Origin: Humulus lupulus
Taxonomy: Eukaryota > Streptophyta > Magnoliopsida > Rosales > Cannabaceae
NCBI RefSeq assembly: GCF_963169125.1
Contig: NC_084799.1
Coordinates: forward strand, 64,774,643 to 64,838,642
Direction of reading: 5' to 3'
DNA: 64,000 nucleotides
In this document: positions 10,805 to 21,205 of the stretch, piece by piece
Position numbering within the stretch: position 1 is the first letter of the stretch
How the letters are laid out: each line of letters starts with the position of its first letter
Position numbers and translations under genes: made by a program
Notes under the pieces: generated by a model
The model's input: the letters and a program-made list of their open reading frames with translations, nothing else
Databases searched by the model: none
What the model was told of the DNA's origin: nothing

Positions 10805-11425
10805 CTATTTGGTGAGATTATCACCTGAGCAGGCTTGAACATCAGTTGCCATTTGCAACTCCTTTCCGGTGGCATCTCTCGATACACCCTTCTTTGACTT
10901 GGTGACCGAGGCGTTGTAGCACTCCCTCGCTTCCCTCTGGTTTCCCAACACGCATCCTACCCCTGCGTCTGTTGGGAATTTCATTGCGAGGTGCCATATA
11001 GAAGTGACGGCTCGCAGGTCGACCAGAATTGGTCTCCCTATCACAGCGTTGTACGCTGAAGGACAATCAACTACTATAAAAGTAGTGAGTAATGTCTTGT
11101 TAGCAGGTGTAGTGCCTGCTGTGACTGGGAGTCTAATCGTCCCTACTGGGGCGAGCCCTTCTCCGGAAAAACCATAAATGGTTTGGTTGCATGGCTCCAG
11201 GTCTTTCACGAACAATTTCATCCTTTCCAGTGAGGACTTGTATAGGATGTTGACCGAACTTCCTATATCGACCAACACCATTTTCACCATCATGTTCGCG
11301 ATCTGTACGTCCACGACCAGCGGATCGGAGTGTGGGAATCGCACGTGCTGGGCGTCGTCGTTAGAGAAGGTGATCAGTTCCTCCTCTGTTTGAGCCTTTT
11401 TTGGTGCTCGATCCACACTCATCAT
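10805..11425 (-). pseudogene. pol: T1 retroviral-type aspartic protease
   Basis: This is the protease part of the polyprotein. The active-site block is VLVDIGSSVNILYKSS, where plant Tat/Athila enzymes normally read D-T-G or D-S-G, so the middle residue is Ile. The flap-like GFSGEGLAPVGTIRLPVT and AYNAVIGRPIL follow in the expected order. It runs in frame into RT across a TAG at 10805-10807. It is probably inactive. Confidence 0.85.
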
Positions 11426-11598
11426 CTCGATGTCCTGGTCATGGCGCAGGGTTCGAGCATATCGTCCCTTGCTTTCCCACTATCTCATGCAATATGTGGG
11501 CCTCTACAGATGGTGAGTAGGGTACCTGCCACGAGAGCTGGCTGTAAAGGTGGAGAGCATTGGCGTGCATGCACCGACTCGTTACCACCTTGAGCCTC

Positions 11599-11802
11599 TC
11601 ACTGAGAACCTCCCGCGGCTCGTACATATCTTCTTAAATGTCCCTGTCTTATCAGGAACTCAATTTCGTCCTTCAGTTGATTACACTCATTACTGTCGTG
11701 CCCGTAGTCGTTATGAAAACGACAGAACTTTGTTGAATCTCTCTTGGAGACATCTTTCATTATTGGTGCGGGTCTTTTGTAGGGCACGCTCAAGCTAGTC
11801 AC
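11599..11802 (-). pseudogene. gag: T1 Gag nucleocapsid-like zinc-binding segment
   Basis: The sequence FCRFHNDYGHDSNECNQLKD has the C-x2-H...H-x4-C spacing seen in Gag of Tat/Athila elements, followed by a helix and GHLRRYV. It binds RNA in related elements. It is separated from the Gag core (12120-12545) by about 320 bp in which the frame is broken. Confidence 0.7.
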
Positions 11803-12119
11803 CTGGTAGACCTTGGCTCGGCTTTCAACAAAGGCAGTGTAATTGGTGAATCTCGGTTCATACTGATTACCTTTAGGGCGCTTACTCTCGGAGGTCGAGG
11901 GTTCGTTTCTCGCCTGCTTTCCACCATTCTTACCATTGCCATTCCTGTTATCTTTGCCGTTGCCATTGGGCTTCGACTCGTTGGAGGGTTCTTCCTTGGG
12001 TCCCTTGTCTTTTTTGGTGATTTACCTTCATTGGCAGTCGCGTCCTTGAGCTTGATGTACCGATCAACTCGATCTAAAAACTCCTGGGTACTTTTAACCC
12101 CATGCTTTCTGAGGCTACT

Positions 12120-12545
12120 TCAGAAGGGAGAATGGTGCCTAACCCCAAAAATTAGGGCCATCATCTTTCCTTCATCGCCCACAGTCTTGGCTCCAGCTGT
12201 AACTCGCATGAAGTGCTGAACATATTCCTTCAAGGGCTCCTCATCTTTCTGGCGTGTCTCATCCAGTTGGTTCACCTCAGTGGGGTGCACACGACCCGCA
12301 TAGAACTGTCCATAAAATTCCTTCATGAACATCTCCCAGGATACTATACTTGCAGGAGGGAACTTAAAGAACCACTCCTGGGCAGCATCAGAAAGTGTCG
12401 CTGGGAAGATCCTGCAGCGAGAATCTTCAGAGACTTTCTGAATGTTCATTTGTATCTCAAACTTGTTGACATGAGATACTGGGTCTCCATACCCGTCGAA
12501 ATTTGGCAGTGTCGGCATCTTGAACTTACTGGGGATTTCTGCCAC
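12120..12545 (-). pseudogene. gag: T1 Gag core (Retrotrans_gag type)
   Basis: The Gag structural domain is recognisable by FDGYGDPVSHVNKFE, AAQEWFFKFPPASIVSW and DETRQKDEEPLKEYVQHF. It forms the virus-like particle in active relatives. The upstream 700 bp encode an Arg/Pro/Gly-rich stretch in changing frames. Confidence 0.8.
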
Positions 12546-12713
12546 AACAATCCTCTGTACAAAAGAGGTGCCTCTCCTCCAATCGTACTCAATGTGTAAT
12601 GTTCGCCCCCCGACCAGCTACTGCACAGCTTGGTTTAGGGCATCGATTTGAGCCTGAACAACTTCTGGGATTGCTGGGGCCTCTGGTGTCGGGGGAATGT
12701 ACTCATCGTGCCT

Positions 12714-13712
12714 TTATTTGCGGTCGTTGAGTACATCCCTCAAATCATCGTCTCTTCGTCGCTCCGAGCTAACTAAAGACATTATTTTTCTTGGGCTGCA
12801 CCCCAGCGTTATGACCTGCTGGTCGGTCTTCTCTAGGTGGGGGGCTCCTGCCTCCACCTCTCTCTTCGTTCCTCCAGCCAGCATTTCCTCTGCCTGAGTG
12901 GGCTTCATTGTAGCCGTGGCCATCTTTGAACCGTGGCTGGCTATGGTGCGACCAACTATTCCCTCTGTTGCCTCCTTGGGCTGGCATTTCCCGAGGGTTA
13001 GGGGGAGGTCTGCGCTGGTCGGTGGGTCCCCATGCATTGTCATATCGTGGGGGGCCCCTGACTGCAGAGCCTGCCTCTGAGTTCCTACTGTTGGCAGAAG
13101 GACGCTGCCCCCTGCTCGGTGGATGCGGCTCTTCACCCCCTGAGTGTCTAGGGCTGCGGGGCTGTTGCCCGGACCTATTTTGCCTCGGGTGCGGGGGATT
13201 ACCTTGACCAGCCTAAGACGGAGGCTGCGTCTCAGGATCCCTAGGTGGGACATCATCCTGAGGCATAGGTGGCTGCTCCAGCCTCTGAGGGCTTATTGGC
13301 TGGAGCGGAGGACTAGGATTGAGACTTCTTTGAGGTGGCCCGTTTGGTGGCTGATTTGGCTAGGAGGCTGGCATAGCCTAATTCCTAGCCAGCTGGATGG
13401 TTGCTTCAAGGGTTGCCATGGCATCCCTCTGCCGACGGTCCATCTCCGCTCGCTCAGCTCCTGGCGCTGGCACTCTATCTCCCTTTGCTACGACGCCATT
13501 ATCTCGGCAGCATTCTCTTGATTGGCTCTCAGATTGGCCAATTCATCTTGCAGCACCCCCAGTGTTGTCTTCAGGGTCTCAAAATCCAACTCTTCCTCAT
13601 CAAACTCCAAATGAGGTTCATCTTCAGCCACATTTGGGAGAGGAGGTTGGGATGGTGCAGTGGCAGCCTGTCCAGTCTTCTTGGTAGTTTTCGCCATTAG
13701 ATCTTTTGTCAA
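12714..13712 (-). pseudogene. gag: T1 Gag N-terminal and Arg/Pro-rich region, broken
   Basis: The N-terminus (13488-13712) begins near MAKTTKKTGQ and has an acidic segment and a helical part. A TAG interrupts it at about 13486-13488 and a one-base shift follows soon after. The remainder to 12714 is low-complexity Arg/Pro/Gly-rich Gag with several competing frames and stops. Confidence 0.65.
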
Positions 13713-13720
13713 GCTCTCAA

Positions 13721-13731
13721 TGAAAGCACCA
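13721..13731 (-). promoter_or_regulatory. T1 primer-binding site
   Basis: On the minus strand the sequence TGGTGCTTTCA begins 3 nt inside the LTR edge (13735). It starts with the TGG that pairs with a tRNA CCA end. It is not the initiator-Met PBS used by element A, and I cannot assign the tRNA. Confidence 0.6.
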
Positions 13732-13734
13732 GAA

Positions 13735-14309
13735 TGTTGACCCTCATTTTGGTCAACGACACGGAGTCAAATAAACGACAGGAAAATAGTACAAAGCTTG
13801 AGAAAACAATCTAATGGAAAATAAAGAACACAAAGAATTATAGTGGTTCGACCCCAATGATTGGTAATGACCTACGTCCACTTGATACTATTATTAATAT
13901 TGAGCTTCAAAGGTGTGATCAAAGAACTAGGGTTCCTGAGTTTCACAGACCTTAGAAGGAGAAAACAATACAAACGATGGATAATAGTAATGCAATTCAA
14001 AAAAAGATCAAAAGATCCCCCCTTGAGCTATTTCTTGTATATTTATAGGCTCAAGGAGGGTTACATGAATCAATTAGTCATATCTTTCCTTAATAAACGG
14101 ATCTTCAGGTTATAATGAAGAGATATTCTCGAATATCATTACAACTGTACAGATTTATTCATAAATAAACAGAGTATACGACCAGGCTGGTCGTATATAA
14201 AACTTGAACTTCGCATATGGAAATATCTCTGGTCGATAGGCGAGCATCATCTCTGCCACTTGTCGAAAATTCTTGCCACGTGATCAACAGCTATTTTTTT
14301 GGATAAACA
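13735..14309 (-). repeat. T1 LTR (5' LTR in element orientation)
   Basis: This 575-bp partner of 2816-3390 has the same termini. At its PBS-side end the arms TTGACC (13737-13742) and GGTCAA (13751-13756) can form a stem-loop. GCTAT (14310-14314) follows as target duplication. Confidence 0.95.
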
Positions 14310-14314
14310 GCTAT

Positions 14315-15416
14315 GAAATGGTAAGACTTGCATGTTACAATGAATAATATGCTATGTATATGATGATGCTATGTTTTGATGATAAATCATGTGATCTGGG
14401 AAAATAAATGTCTATCTTGATATGTATAACAAGTTTTATGCAACATGTATTTTCTTTGTTTTGATGTGAATTGGATTACATGTGTTTGTATGATGAATGA
14501 AAAGAGATGGTTGCTAGCGTGTTGAACGCAAAACAACAAATGAGTTACTAAGGATATGACATAACTCTGAGAGCAGACGCGATGAGGCTATTCAAGGACC
14601 TGAGATCCTGTTTACCTCATTAATGAGGTTTTACCAGCCCAGTTATATTGGTTACGTCAAGATGTGACATGGTGTGAAAAATGGTGAGAAATAATCACCG
14701 CCACTATATTTTATTTTCTGATACACAATATACAACCTAGGGCTAGAAATATATATAGGCTATACAAGAAACTACATTAAACACAGAATAGGATTCAATT
14801 CCTGTATCCCAGAGAACCCAAAATATCAAACATTAATACCCTATTTTTCTAACTATCAACACATGGACAACAGAGGTGTCATGATCACAAAGAGTATGCT
14901 TATGTTGAATGAATATTATGTATGGCTATGTTTCATTTTTGATTATGAGATATGGGTATGATGATATTATGAATTGTTATATTATGCCATACATCTCTTT
15001 CTTGTCTTATCTTTGATTTTGTTGTACTTCCTTACTAGGCTTTTAGCTCACCTTTTTACCTTTCCCCTTTCAGGTAATAAATAGGGTTTCTCTCTAGCAC
15101 GCGATGTGATGTGGGGAGTTCCGACGTCTGAGTGTGTATGGTGTGGGGGTTTCCTATGAACGAATAAACGATCAACATAAGCGTCGAGTTTTAGAAAACT
15201 ATGTTATGGACTTTATTTTTAAATTGCCAGTGGGACTTAAACTTTTTTTTTTCTTTAAACATTGCATATGAACACTTTATTTTTATTTTAAACTATGGGG
15301 TCCAAACTTGCATGTTTTATCGAGGCCCCACTAAATTTATCTTTTAAGTGGTATATTTCTAATTATCTATGAGATAAGAGACATTTTTACAAAGTAATAG
15401 AATAGAGTGCTTTGCA
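14315..15416 (+). repeat. 5' LTR of element A, right part
   Basis: The LTR resumes after T1 and ends ...GCTTTGCA at 15416, two bases before the PBS. The stretch 15020-15160 matches, inverted, 51890-52020 in LTR B. The 189-bp solo LTR at 14673-14861 interrupts it. There is no gene. Confidence 0.85.
14673..14861 (-). mobile_element. 189-bp solo LTR, probably copia-type or TRIM
   Basis: TGTGAAAA...ATCAACA is flanked by a perfect 5-bp duplication CATGG (14668-14672, 14862-14866). LTR B lacks this segment at the homologous place, which confirms the insertion. On the minus strand there is a TATA-like run (CCTATATATATTT), so it is most likely oriented minus. Its small size suits a miniature LTR element or small copia LTR. 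Confidence 0.85.
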
Positions 15417-15418
15417 AA

Positions 15419-15430
15419 TGGTATCAGAGA
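15419..15430 (+). promoter_or_regulatory. element A primer-binding site (initiator Met tRNA type)
   Basis: TGGTATCAGAGA starts two bases after the LTR end at 15416. It matches the usual plant initiator-Met PBS (TGGTATCAGAGC) at 11 of 12 positions. Confidence 0.9.
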
Positions 15431-15574
15431 CATGTTGTTCATGTTTCCAAGGGCCCTCCCCATACATGTTAAAGACGGGAAAATCTCAACTCACCACGTC
15501 GTAAGTACTTGCTCTAAATGTTATCTATATTTTTCTTGCTTTTAAATTTTTTAGTTTTGTAATTGTAGTTTAGA

Positions 15575-16145
15575 AAGATACCTCATATTATTAGAACCAC
15601 TAAGAAACAATTACTCAAGGAGATTCGCACGATACCTTATTTTCAACTTGAAGGGGATCACGACGATTGTAGGATCGTCGTACCGAAAACGACAGCGACA
15701 GTCTGGGAACGTATTAAGGATTGATTAATAAAAGAGGAGAGTTGATGTGGCCTATTGAGCAATACTGGGTGCTAAGGGAATCATTTTATATATATCCTGA
15801 GGCTCTCCTCCACTTGACCATGGCATGGCACGATGTCGTCTAGAAGGATTTGGATTTCAGCACGATCGAATACACAATTTACGACCTCGTAGATAATTAC
15901 GATTTTAGTTGTTTGGAGCTGGTCATGGTAAAGAAGGACGACGAAAAGATGGAGGAACGATTTGAGATGGTGCATGATTTGGAAGGGGAGATGGGGAGTC
16001 ACTAAGAAGTGCACGCCATTCCAAAAGTGAGCGCTAGGATGAGGACTTTGGTTAGCACTCCTGATTACTTCCACATACCGGAAGACGTCTTCGACTACAA
16101 CTCAAGAGACAAGTTTACGATTGATGACTATGGTCCGTTTCAAAT
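15575..16145 (+). pseudogene. unrecognised coding relic between PBS and gag of element A
   Basis: Coding-like sequence can be read before gag, with at least two frames and several stops: TTKKQLLKEIRTIPYFQLEG near 15600, EYTIYDLVDNYDFSCLELVM near 15870-15925, then an acidic stretch ending near FHIPEDVFDYNSRDKF. I do not recognise it. It could be an extra sense ORF as reported for some plant Ty3/gypsy elements, or a captured fragment. Decay prevents a firm model. Confidence 0.35.
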
Positions 16146-16427
16146 TTTCTTTCAATAAATGTTAATGAATAAAATGAGACTTTTCTTAAAAACTCTTAAG
16201 AACATATGGACTTTCTTATGGTTATTTAAACACTTTATTGGATGTTTGAATTTTTCAATAATTTTGAACAAACTTTGGATATTATGGTTTAATTTTTCTC
16301 TTTTGTAAACTCTAAAGGGTGTGGATATGGGAATGTATGACAACTTTCATAAATTACTATAAGTAACCAAACAATTATGAGATTTATCCTCTCATATGAC
16401 TTTCTTTTGGTGCCTTAGAATTTCATA

Positions 16428-17500
16428 ATGTCAATGAGAGGAAGAGGAGAAAGAGGAGGTAGGGGAAGAGGGAGAGGCTGAGGAAGAGGTGCCTCTGCAA
16501 GTCCTAACACTACAGAAATTTCTGATTTTGGAATGCCACCAGCCCAACCAACAGCCCCAGCTACATCAACTGTGGATTTGGCTACAAAAATAGCAGGATT
16601 GATGGAGCAATTGATATAGAGGGATGAGGAGTTGGCTCAAGCCAGATAAGTACCCCAAGCTCCCCAAGTACCGATGGCACAACTTGAGCCTCCAGTACCA
16701 CCACCTGCACCACTGCCTATGGCTTATGGATTTGAGCCAGTCTATGATAGCTTTAGGAAGAAAGCCCCACCTAGTTTTGAAGGGAAAGCTGACCCTATGG
16801 TGGCAGAGGATTGGTTAAAGTCAGTAAAAGCCATCTTTGATCACATGGAGTTGAACGATCATCAGAGGGTTTTATGTGCAGCTCACCTACTCAAGTTGGA
16901 TGCAATAATATGGTGGGATGTGGTGAAGCAAACTCGTGACTTGAATTCTATGACTCGTGTAGACTTTGTTCAGGCTTTTGGCAAGAATTACTACAGTGCA
17001 GCTGTGTTGGTAACCAGGGTGGATGAGTTCGTGACTTTGGTTCAAGGGAACCTTTCTGTTACCTACTATGCACAAAAGTTTGATAGGTTGGCTAGATTTG
17101 AACCTAAGATAGCACCAACAAAAGCCATCCGGGTCCAAAGGTTTATGAGAGGACTGAAGCCAATGATTTGCTAGAGATGTCAAGATGACCAGTGCTGAGG
17201 TGGTTAGTTATGTTGAGGAGTTGGATAAGGCACTTGAAGCAGAATACTTGGAGGACCGTACATGGAAGGACAATGCTGCAAGATAGGAGGACAACAAAAA
17301 TAAGGGCTTCCATGAGGGCAATAAGAGGAAGGCTAATGAAGGGAAGAACAGTGGCAATGACAAGAGGCCTAGACCCCTGCCACAAATTGCAACAATCATA
17401 ACCACCACAACAATTGTAACAGTCACAACAATGATCATAATTGCGGAAATCACCAGAAAAACAAAGTTGAGCACCCTAGCTGCTCTAAATGCTCGAGACG
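16428..17500 (+). pseudogene. gag: element A Gag
   Basis: It starts MSMRGRGERGGRGRGRG with a TGA at codon 18, then a Pro/Ala-rich linker and the Gag core from about 16720 (PPSFEGKADPMVAEDWLKSV, WWDVVKQTRDL, TYYAQKFDRLARF, RVQRFMRGLKP). A one-base frame change and a stop follow at 17174, with a further stop near 17285. Near 17475 a truncated zinc knuckle (CSKCSRRHLG) is followed directly by the post-active-site part of protease. Non-functional. Confidence 0.85.
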
Positions 17501-17504
17501 ACAC

Positions 17505-18137
17505 TTGGGAAACATTATGTCATCAACTAGGTGGTTACAGTCAGCATCTATAATAGTAAAGGGCAGGGAGTGCCCAGCAGACCTCATAGAGTTAGACATA
17601 CCAGACTATGACGCTATACTTGGCATGAATTGGTTAGCCAAATATGGAGCAACGATATACTGTCGACAAAAGACCATAGAGTTCAGACCAGAGGAAGGAG
17701 AACTCTTTTCTTTTAATGGAAAAGTGGTGGATTTTTGTACACCCATTATATCAGCACTCGAAGCTCAGAATATGATGGAGCATGGGTATTCGACATATTT
17801 GGCAAGTGTGGTTGATAAATCTAAGGAGACAGAGTTGAAACCAGAAATTGTCCACATCGCTCGTGAGTTTCCGGAAGTATTTCCTGAGGATTTACTAGGT
17901 TTACCCATGGACAGAGAAATCGAATTCATGATTGAACTTGCACCAAAAACAGCACCAATATCTAAAGCACTCTACCGAATGGCACCTGTAGAGTTGAAGG
18001 AACTCAAGACCCAGCTACAGGAATTGTTTGATAAGGGGTTCATAAGACCTAGTCATTCGCCATGGGGGGCACTAGTCCTCTTTGTGAAAAAGAGGAAGCA
18101 TGAGAATGTGCATCGATTACCGAGAAAATTGATAAAT
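17505..18137 (+). pseudogene. pol: element A protease end and RT start, truncated pol
   Basis: The protease C-terminal part is clear (DIPDYDAILGMNWLAKYGA) but the catalytic D-T/S-G block is missing, deleted between the zinc knuckle and position 17505. The pol linker follows with HIAREFPEVFPEDLLGLP, then the RT fingers up to FVKKRKHENVHRLPRK at 18137, where homology ends. About 85% of pol is absent. Confidence 0.85.
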
Positions 18138-18138
18138 C

Positions 18139-18480
18139 ATGAGCCCAAATAACCCATCCAGTAATGATGAAATGTTTGTGTTCACAGGTGGAAGCGATTC
18201 AGAGAGTTATTATGGGTCTGAAAATAGGGGGGTGAGTTCAATGCTCCAATACTCAAGAATCCTTGTGAAAAATGTGCGCCATCAATTGAGGGCATCAACA
18301 AATTCGACCATATTCAGTACAAAATCATCAAATTGGCAAATGGAGTGGTAGAAAAATATAATGTTGCAGCAAATGAGATGGCTACCTTATTAGGGGCCGT
18401 TTAGGAGATGGAGAGGAAGCTGGACACACTCACTCGTATTGTAAAGGCTATCAATAATACACTAGCAAAGTGATACCTCT
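18139..18480 (+). pseudogene. unrecognised coding relic upstream of the copia insertion
   Basis: Coding-like sequence begins immediately after the truncated pol of A: MSPNNPSSNDEMFVFTGG, a one-base shift in a G-run near 18230, then NPCEKCAPSIEGINKFDH and a helical C-terminus EMERKLDTLTRIVKAINN ending in TGA at about 18471. One TAG interrupts it near 18402. I do not recognise the family. The layout (disordered N-term, helical end) loosely resembles the ORF at 29332-29634, but I could not show homology. Confidence 0.35.
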
Positions 18481-19354
18481 AGTAGGGTAGTTCCAATTAT
18501 GTTCCTTCACATAGATGTTTTTGTACTTTCTTATTTAATTTTTTAAACTTTCGATGTTATGTTTGTAATTTTATTTTGACGTATTGTATTGTAATCTGTT
18601 GTTATTTAAAACAAAATTAAAAATGCGTAATGTTTTTAATTGATGCCTAATATTTATGTTAATATGTTGAAGATTGAAGTGAGGGAAAATTAATAGAGAA
18701 AGGGGTTGGAATACATTTTTCAGTTCTAAACATGAAAAAGACATGAACACCCGTTTGTGAGGACAGTGTGTTAATCAATCTTAACTAGGTGTTTGAAACA
18801 TAAAACAAATATTAAACTTAACCATAACCAAGTGAATGATTTGACTATTTAACATAACAAATAATTAAATTTATATAGAAAAAGGTACATAGACCCATAA
18901 GTTAAATTTAGACAACCACGAAAGTGGGTAACCAAATGTTACATTTGAAGTGACATTTATACTAATGGTATTTTAATTTAAAATAATATAATTTTGGAAT
19001 AAGGTCTCTTACACTTGAAATGACAATTCAAGGATGGTAATTGTATAATTATTTGTTATTTATCGGGCGGGGTCCAGCGTGGGGTCAATAAAGTGGGCAT
19101 GTTTACATGTTATATATGTTTTTTTTTTTTAAGGGTACACGTGAATGAGTTGGGAACCCAACTTGATGACTTTTATAACTTGATATTATATATGTTGACA
19201 TACTAGTTAACTTGTTTTTAAATAAGGACAAAATAAGATAATAAATCTTACACTTTAAATTTCCTTGTATAAATGGGTCTTGTATTATGTTAAAAAAAAG
19301 ATGGTGCGGAGGGGGAATATGATTGCATGTCAACATTTTAAATGTGGTTATGTA
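18481..19354. other. AT-rich spacer without recognisable gene
   Basis: About 870 bp of AT-rich sequence with no credible ORF, splice pattern or RNA gene. It is the left flank of the copia insertion; 29053-30390 is the right flank. Confidence 0.5.
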
Positions 19355-19359
19355 CATGT

Positions 19360-21180
19360 TGTTGGGATTTGTGCCCTTAAAGCATATTTTTGTATGAATG
19401 ATTACTGTTAATTAAATAAAGCTAATATTTTTCACTCATATTTGTATTTAATTATACATGTCATTTATCATGAAGATCCAATATCATTGATGTAGTCTTG
19501 AATTAAGTGTATGTATAATGATATATATCAAAGAATATTTAATTCAAGATAATAATATAAAAATGGTTCGTAATCGCTAAATAAAGTGGGAGCTTTATTT
19601 AATAAAGATTATGAGTACGGTCTATCTTCTGTTTAAGACAGAACAATTTATCTAGACTATTAAGTGTAGCGACACAAAGAGATAGAGGTAGCGTATACAA
19701 TATAGATTGTATAGGACTAGGACACGATGAAAGAAAGAACTTCTGATAATCTCTGTTAAAATATAGAAGTTCAACATTCATCAATCGATGGTTGTTTGAG
19801 ACTTGAGTTCAATCCTGAAGTGAGTAATGAACTCCAATTTATGCTTTTATGACTTTTGACTTATCGAGTGAGGTTCAATATTCCTATGACCGAATTCCTA
19901 ATATCTTGGAGTCATAGAACTATAAGTGGCTGGGAACATACTTCACAAATATGGAATCTGCTCCTTACTTAAATGAAAGCAGATTAGTTGTTCCTTTTAG
20001 TATTGATTCGGGACTTGAACATAGAGCGCTCAATTTCTATTAGAGAACAGAAATTTAATTCTATAATTAAATTTATAGAATAATGTTCATTAGAGGGTCA
20101 ATGGAACTAATTGATAAAGACATAATTAAAGAGGTTAATGGACATCAAGACCTAGCTTTAATTATGAACAACTAGCAGATGGCCATAACTCTTACAATGT
20201 CTAAATCAATGGAAAACTTTATAGTTATAACTTTTAATAATATAAGACTGTAGTTTTGAGGTTCAACTATGAATTTCTAGTTGAATAATTCGTAGTTAAT
20301 ATATTAATTAATTGAACTAAGAGTTAGTGAAATTAATTAAATTCTTGGAGCTTAGAATTACGGGTCTATACTGTCCCTGTACTAGCTCAATAACACAGAG
20401 GTAGGATTTCAATATTAAAAGGAAATAACTAAAAATAATAAAGTATTATTTTAATCTCACAAATTAATATTATTTTTGAAATAATATTTAATGGAAAATA
20501 AAATTATATTAATAATTTTGTGAAATTAATTTTTATTGAAATTAATTTAATCGTATTTAATTTTGTGGTATAATTGTATACTACATAAAATAATATGATA
20601 AAGGCACAACAAATAACATTTTATAGAGATAAAATACCACAAGACCTAAAGCCCTATAGTTGGCGCCAAACCACAGTCCAAAAGGACTGTGGCCCATGCA
20701 GAGGCCCAATGTGATTAGGACTAGCTCTTCTTTTGATTGTTACATTAATATAACATAACATCATCAAAAAGACAAATCAGATGATTTTCACGTTATTTTG
20801 CCAAGAGAGAAAAATTGAGAACTTTGTTCTCTATGTATTGTGAGAAGAACACTCTATCATGTGTTGAGATTCAAAAGTGTATTCTTGTGTATCCTACCAA
20901 ATAGCATAAACATCCACCTGTCTCCTTCTCTTTGTGCGAGCCATAGTATGGAAGATGGTGGATTAGGAGGATAAGACGTTATTTGATCTACACGTGTTCT
21001 ACATCTAGAAAATGTATTTGTAAGTTTCTATTTTATTCAGATTATGTGTATGAGAAATATGTCATTCTAGTTATGGTTCCTATAATAATTCGTTCTTATG
21101 CTTTAATAATTATTATTATTGCATTGAAATATTATCTCATGCTTACGCTGCACTGTCAATCACATGATCAAAAACTAACA
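19360..21180 (+). repeat. copia 5' LTR
   Basis: It is 1,821 bp, begins TGTTGGGATTTGTG and ends AAAACTAACA, directly before the PBS. It is collinear with 27253-29047. Confidence 0.93.
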
Positions 21181-21205
21181 ATTATTGGTACCAAAGGCAA
21201 GGTTG
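21181..21205 (+). promoter_or_regulatory. copia primer-binding site region
   Basis: ATTATTGGTACCAAAGGCAAGG follows the LTR. Plant copia elements usually have ATTATTGGTATCAGAGCC here, which pairs with initiator Met tRNA; this copy carries a few substitutions. Confidence 0.8.

Larger units (their letters stand above)
2816..14309 (-). mobile_element. Tat-lineage Ty3/gypsy element T1, complete with both LTRs
   Basis: This is an 11,494-bp retrotransposon on the minus strand. It has two 575-bp LTRs (2816-3390 and 13735-14309) with TG...CA ends and a perfect 5-bp target duplication GCTAT (2811-2815, 14310-14314). Reading the minus strand the order is LTR, PBS, gag, protease, RT-RNase H, a second (archaeal-type) RNase H, integrase, polypurine tract, LTR. 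The dual RNase H marks the plant Tat lineage. Gag-pol is broken by stops and frameshifts. An unusual addition is a spliced gene on the opposite strand between the integrase and the downstream LTR (4399-6846). T1 sits antisense inside the LTR of element A. Confidence 0.92.
1..18137 (+). mobile_element. Ty3/gypsy chromovirus-like element A, truncated
   Basis: This is an LTR retrotransposon on the plus strand. Its 5' LTR starts at or before the window edge and ends at 15416, an initiator-Met-like PBS follows, then decayed gag and the start of pol. The element stops abruptly at 18137, inside the reverse-transcriptase N-terminus, and unrelated sequence follows, so the 3' part was deleted. The RT start has the block APISKALYRMAPVELKELK and then FIRPSHSPWGALVLFVKK, which is typical of plant chromoviruses (Tekay/Del-like by my recollection). 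Removing the nested insertions (2816-14309 with TSD, 14673-14861 with TSD) leaves about 3.7 kb of LTR. The same LTR family lies inverted at 51638-54817. Confidence 0.8.
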
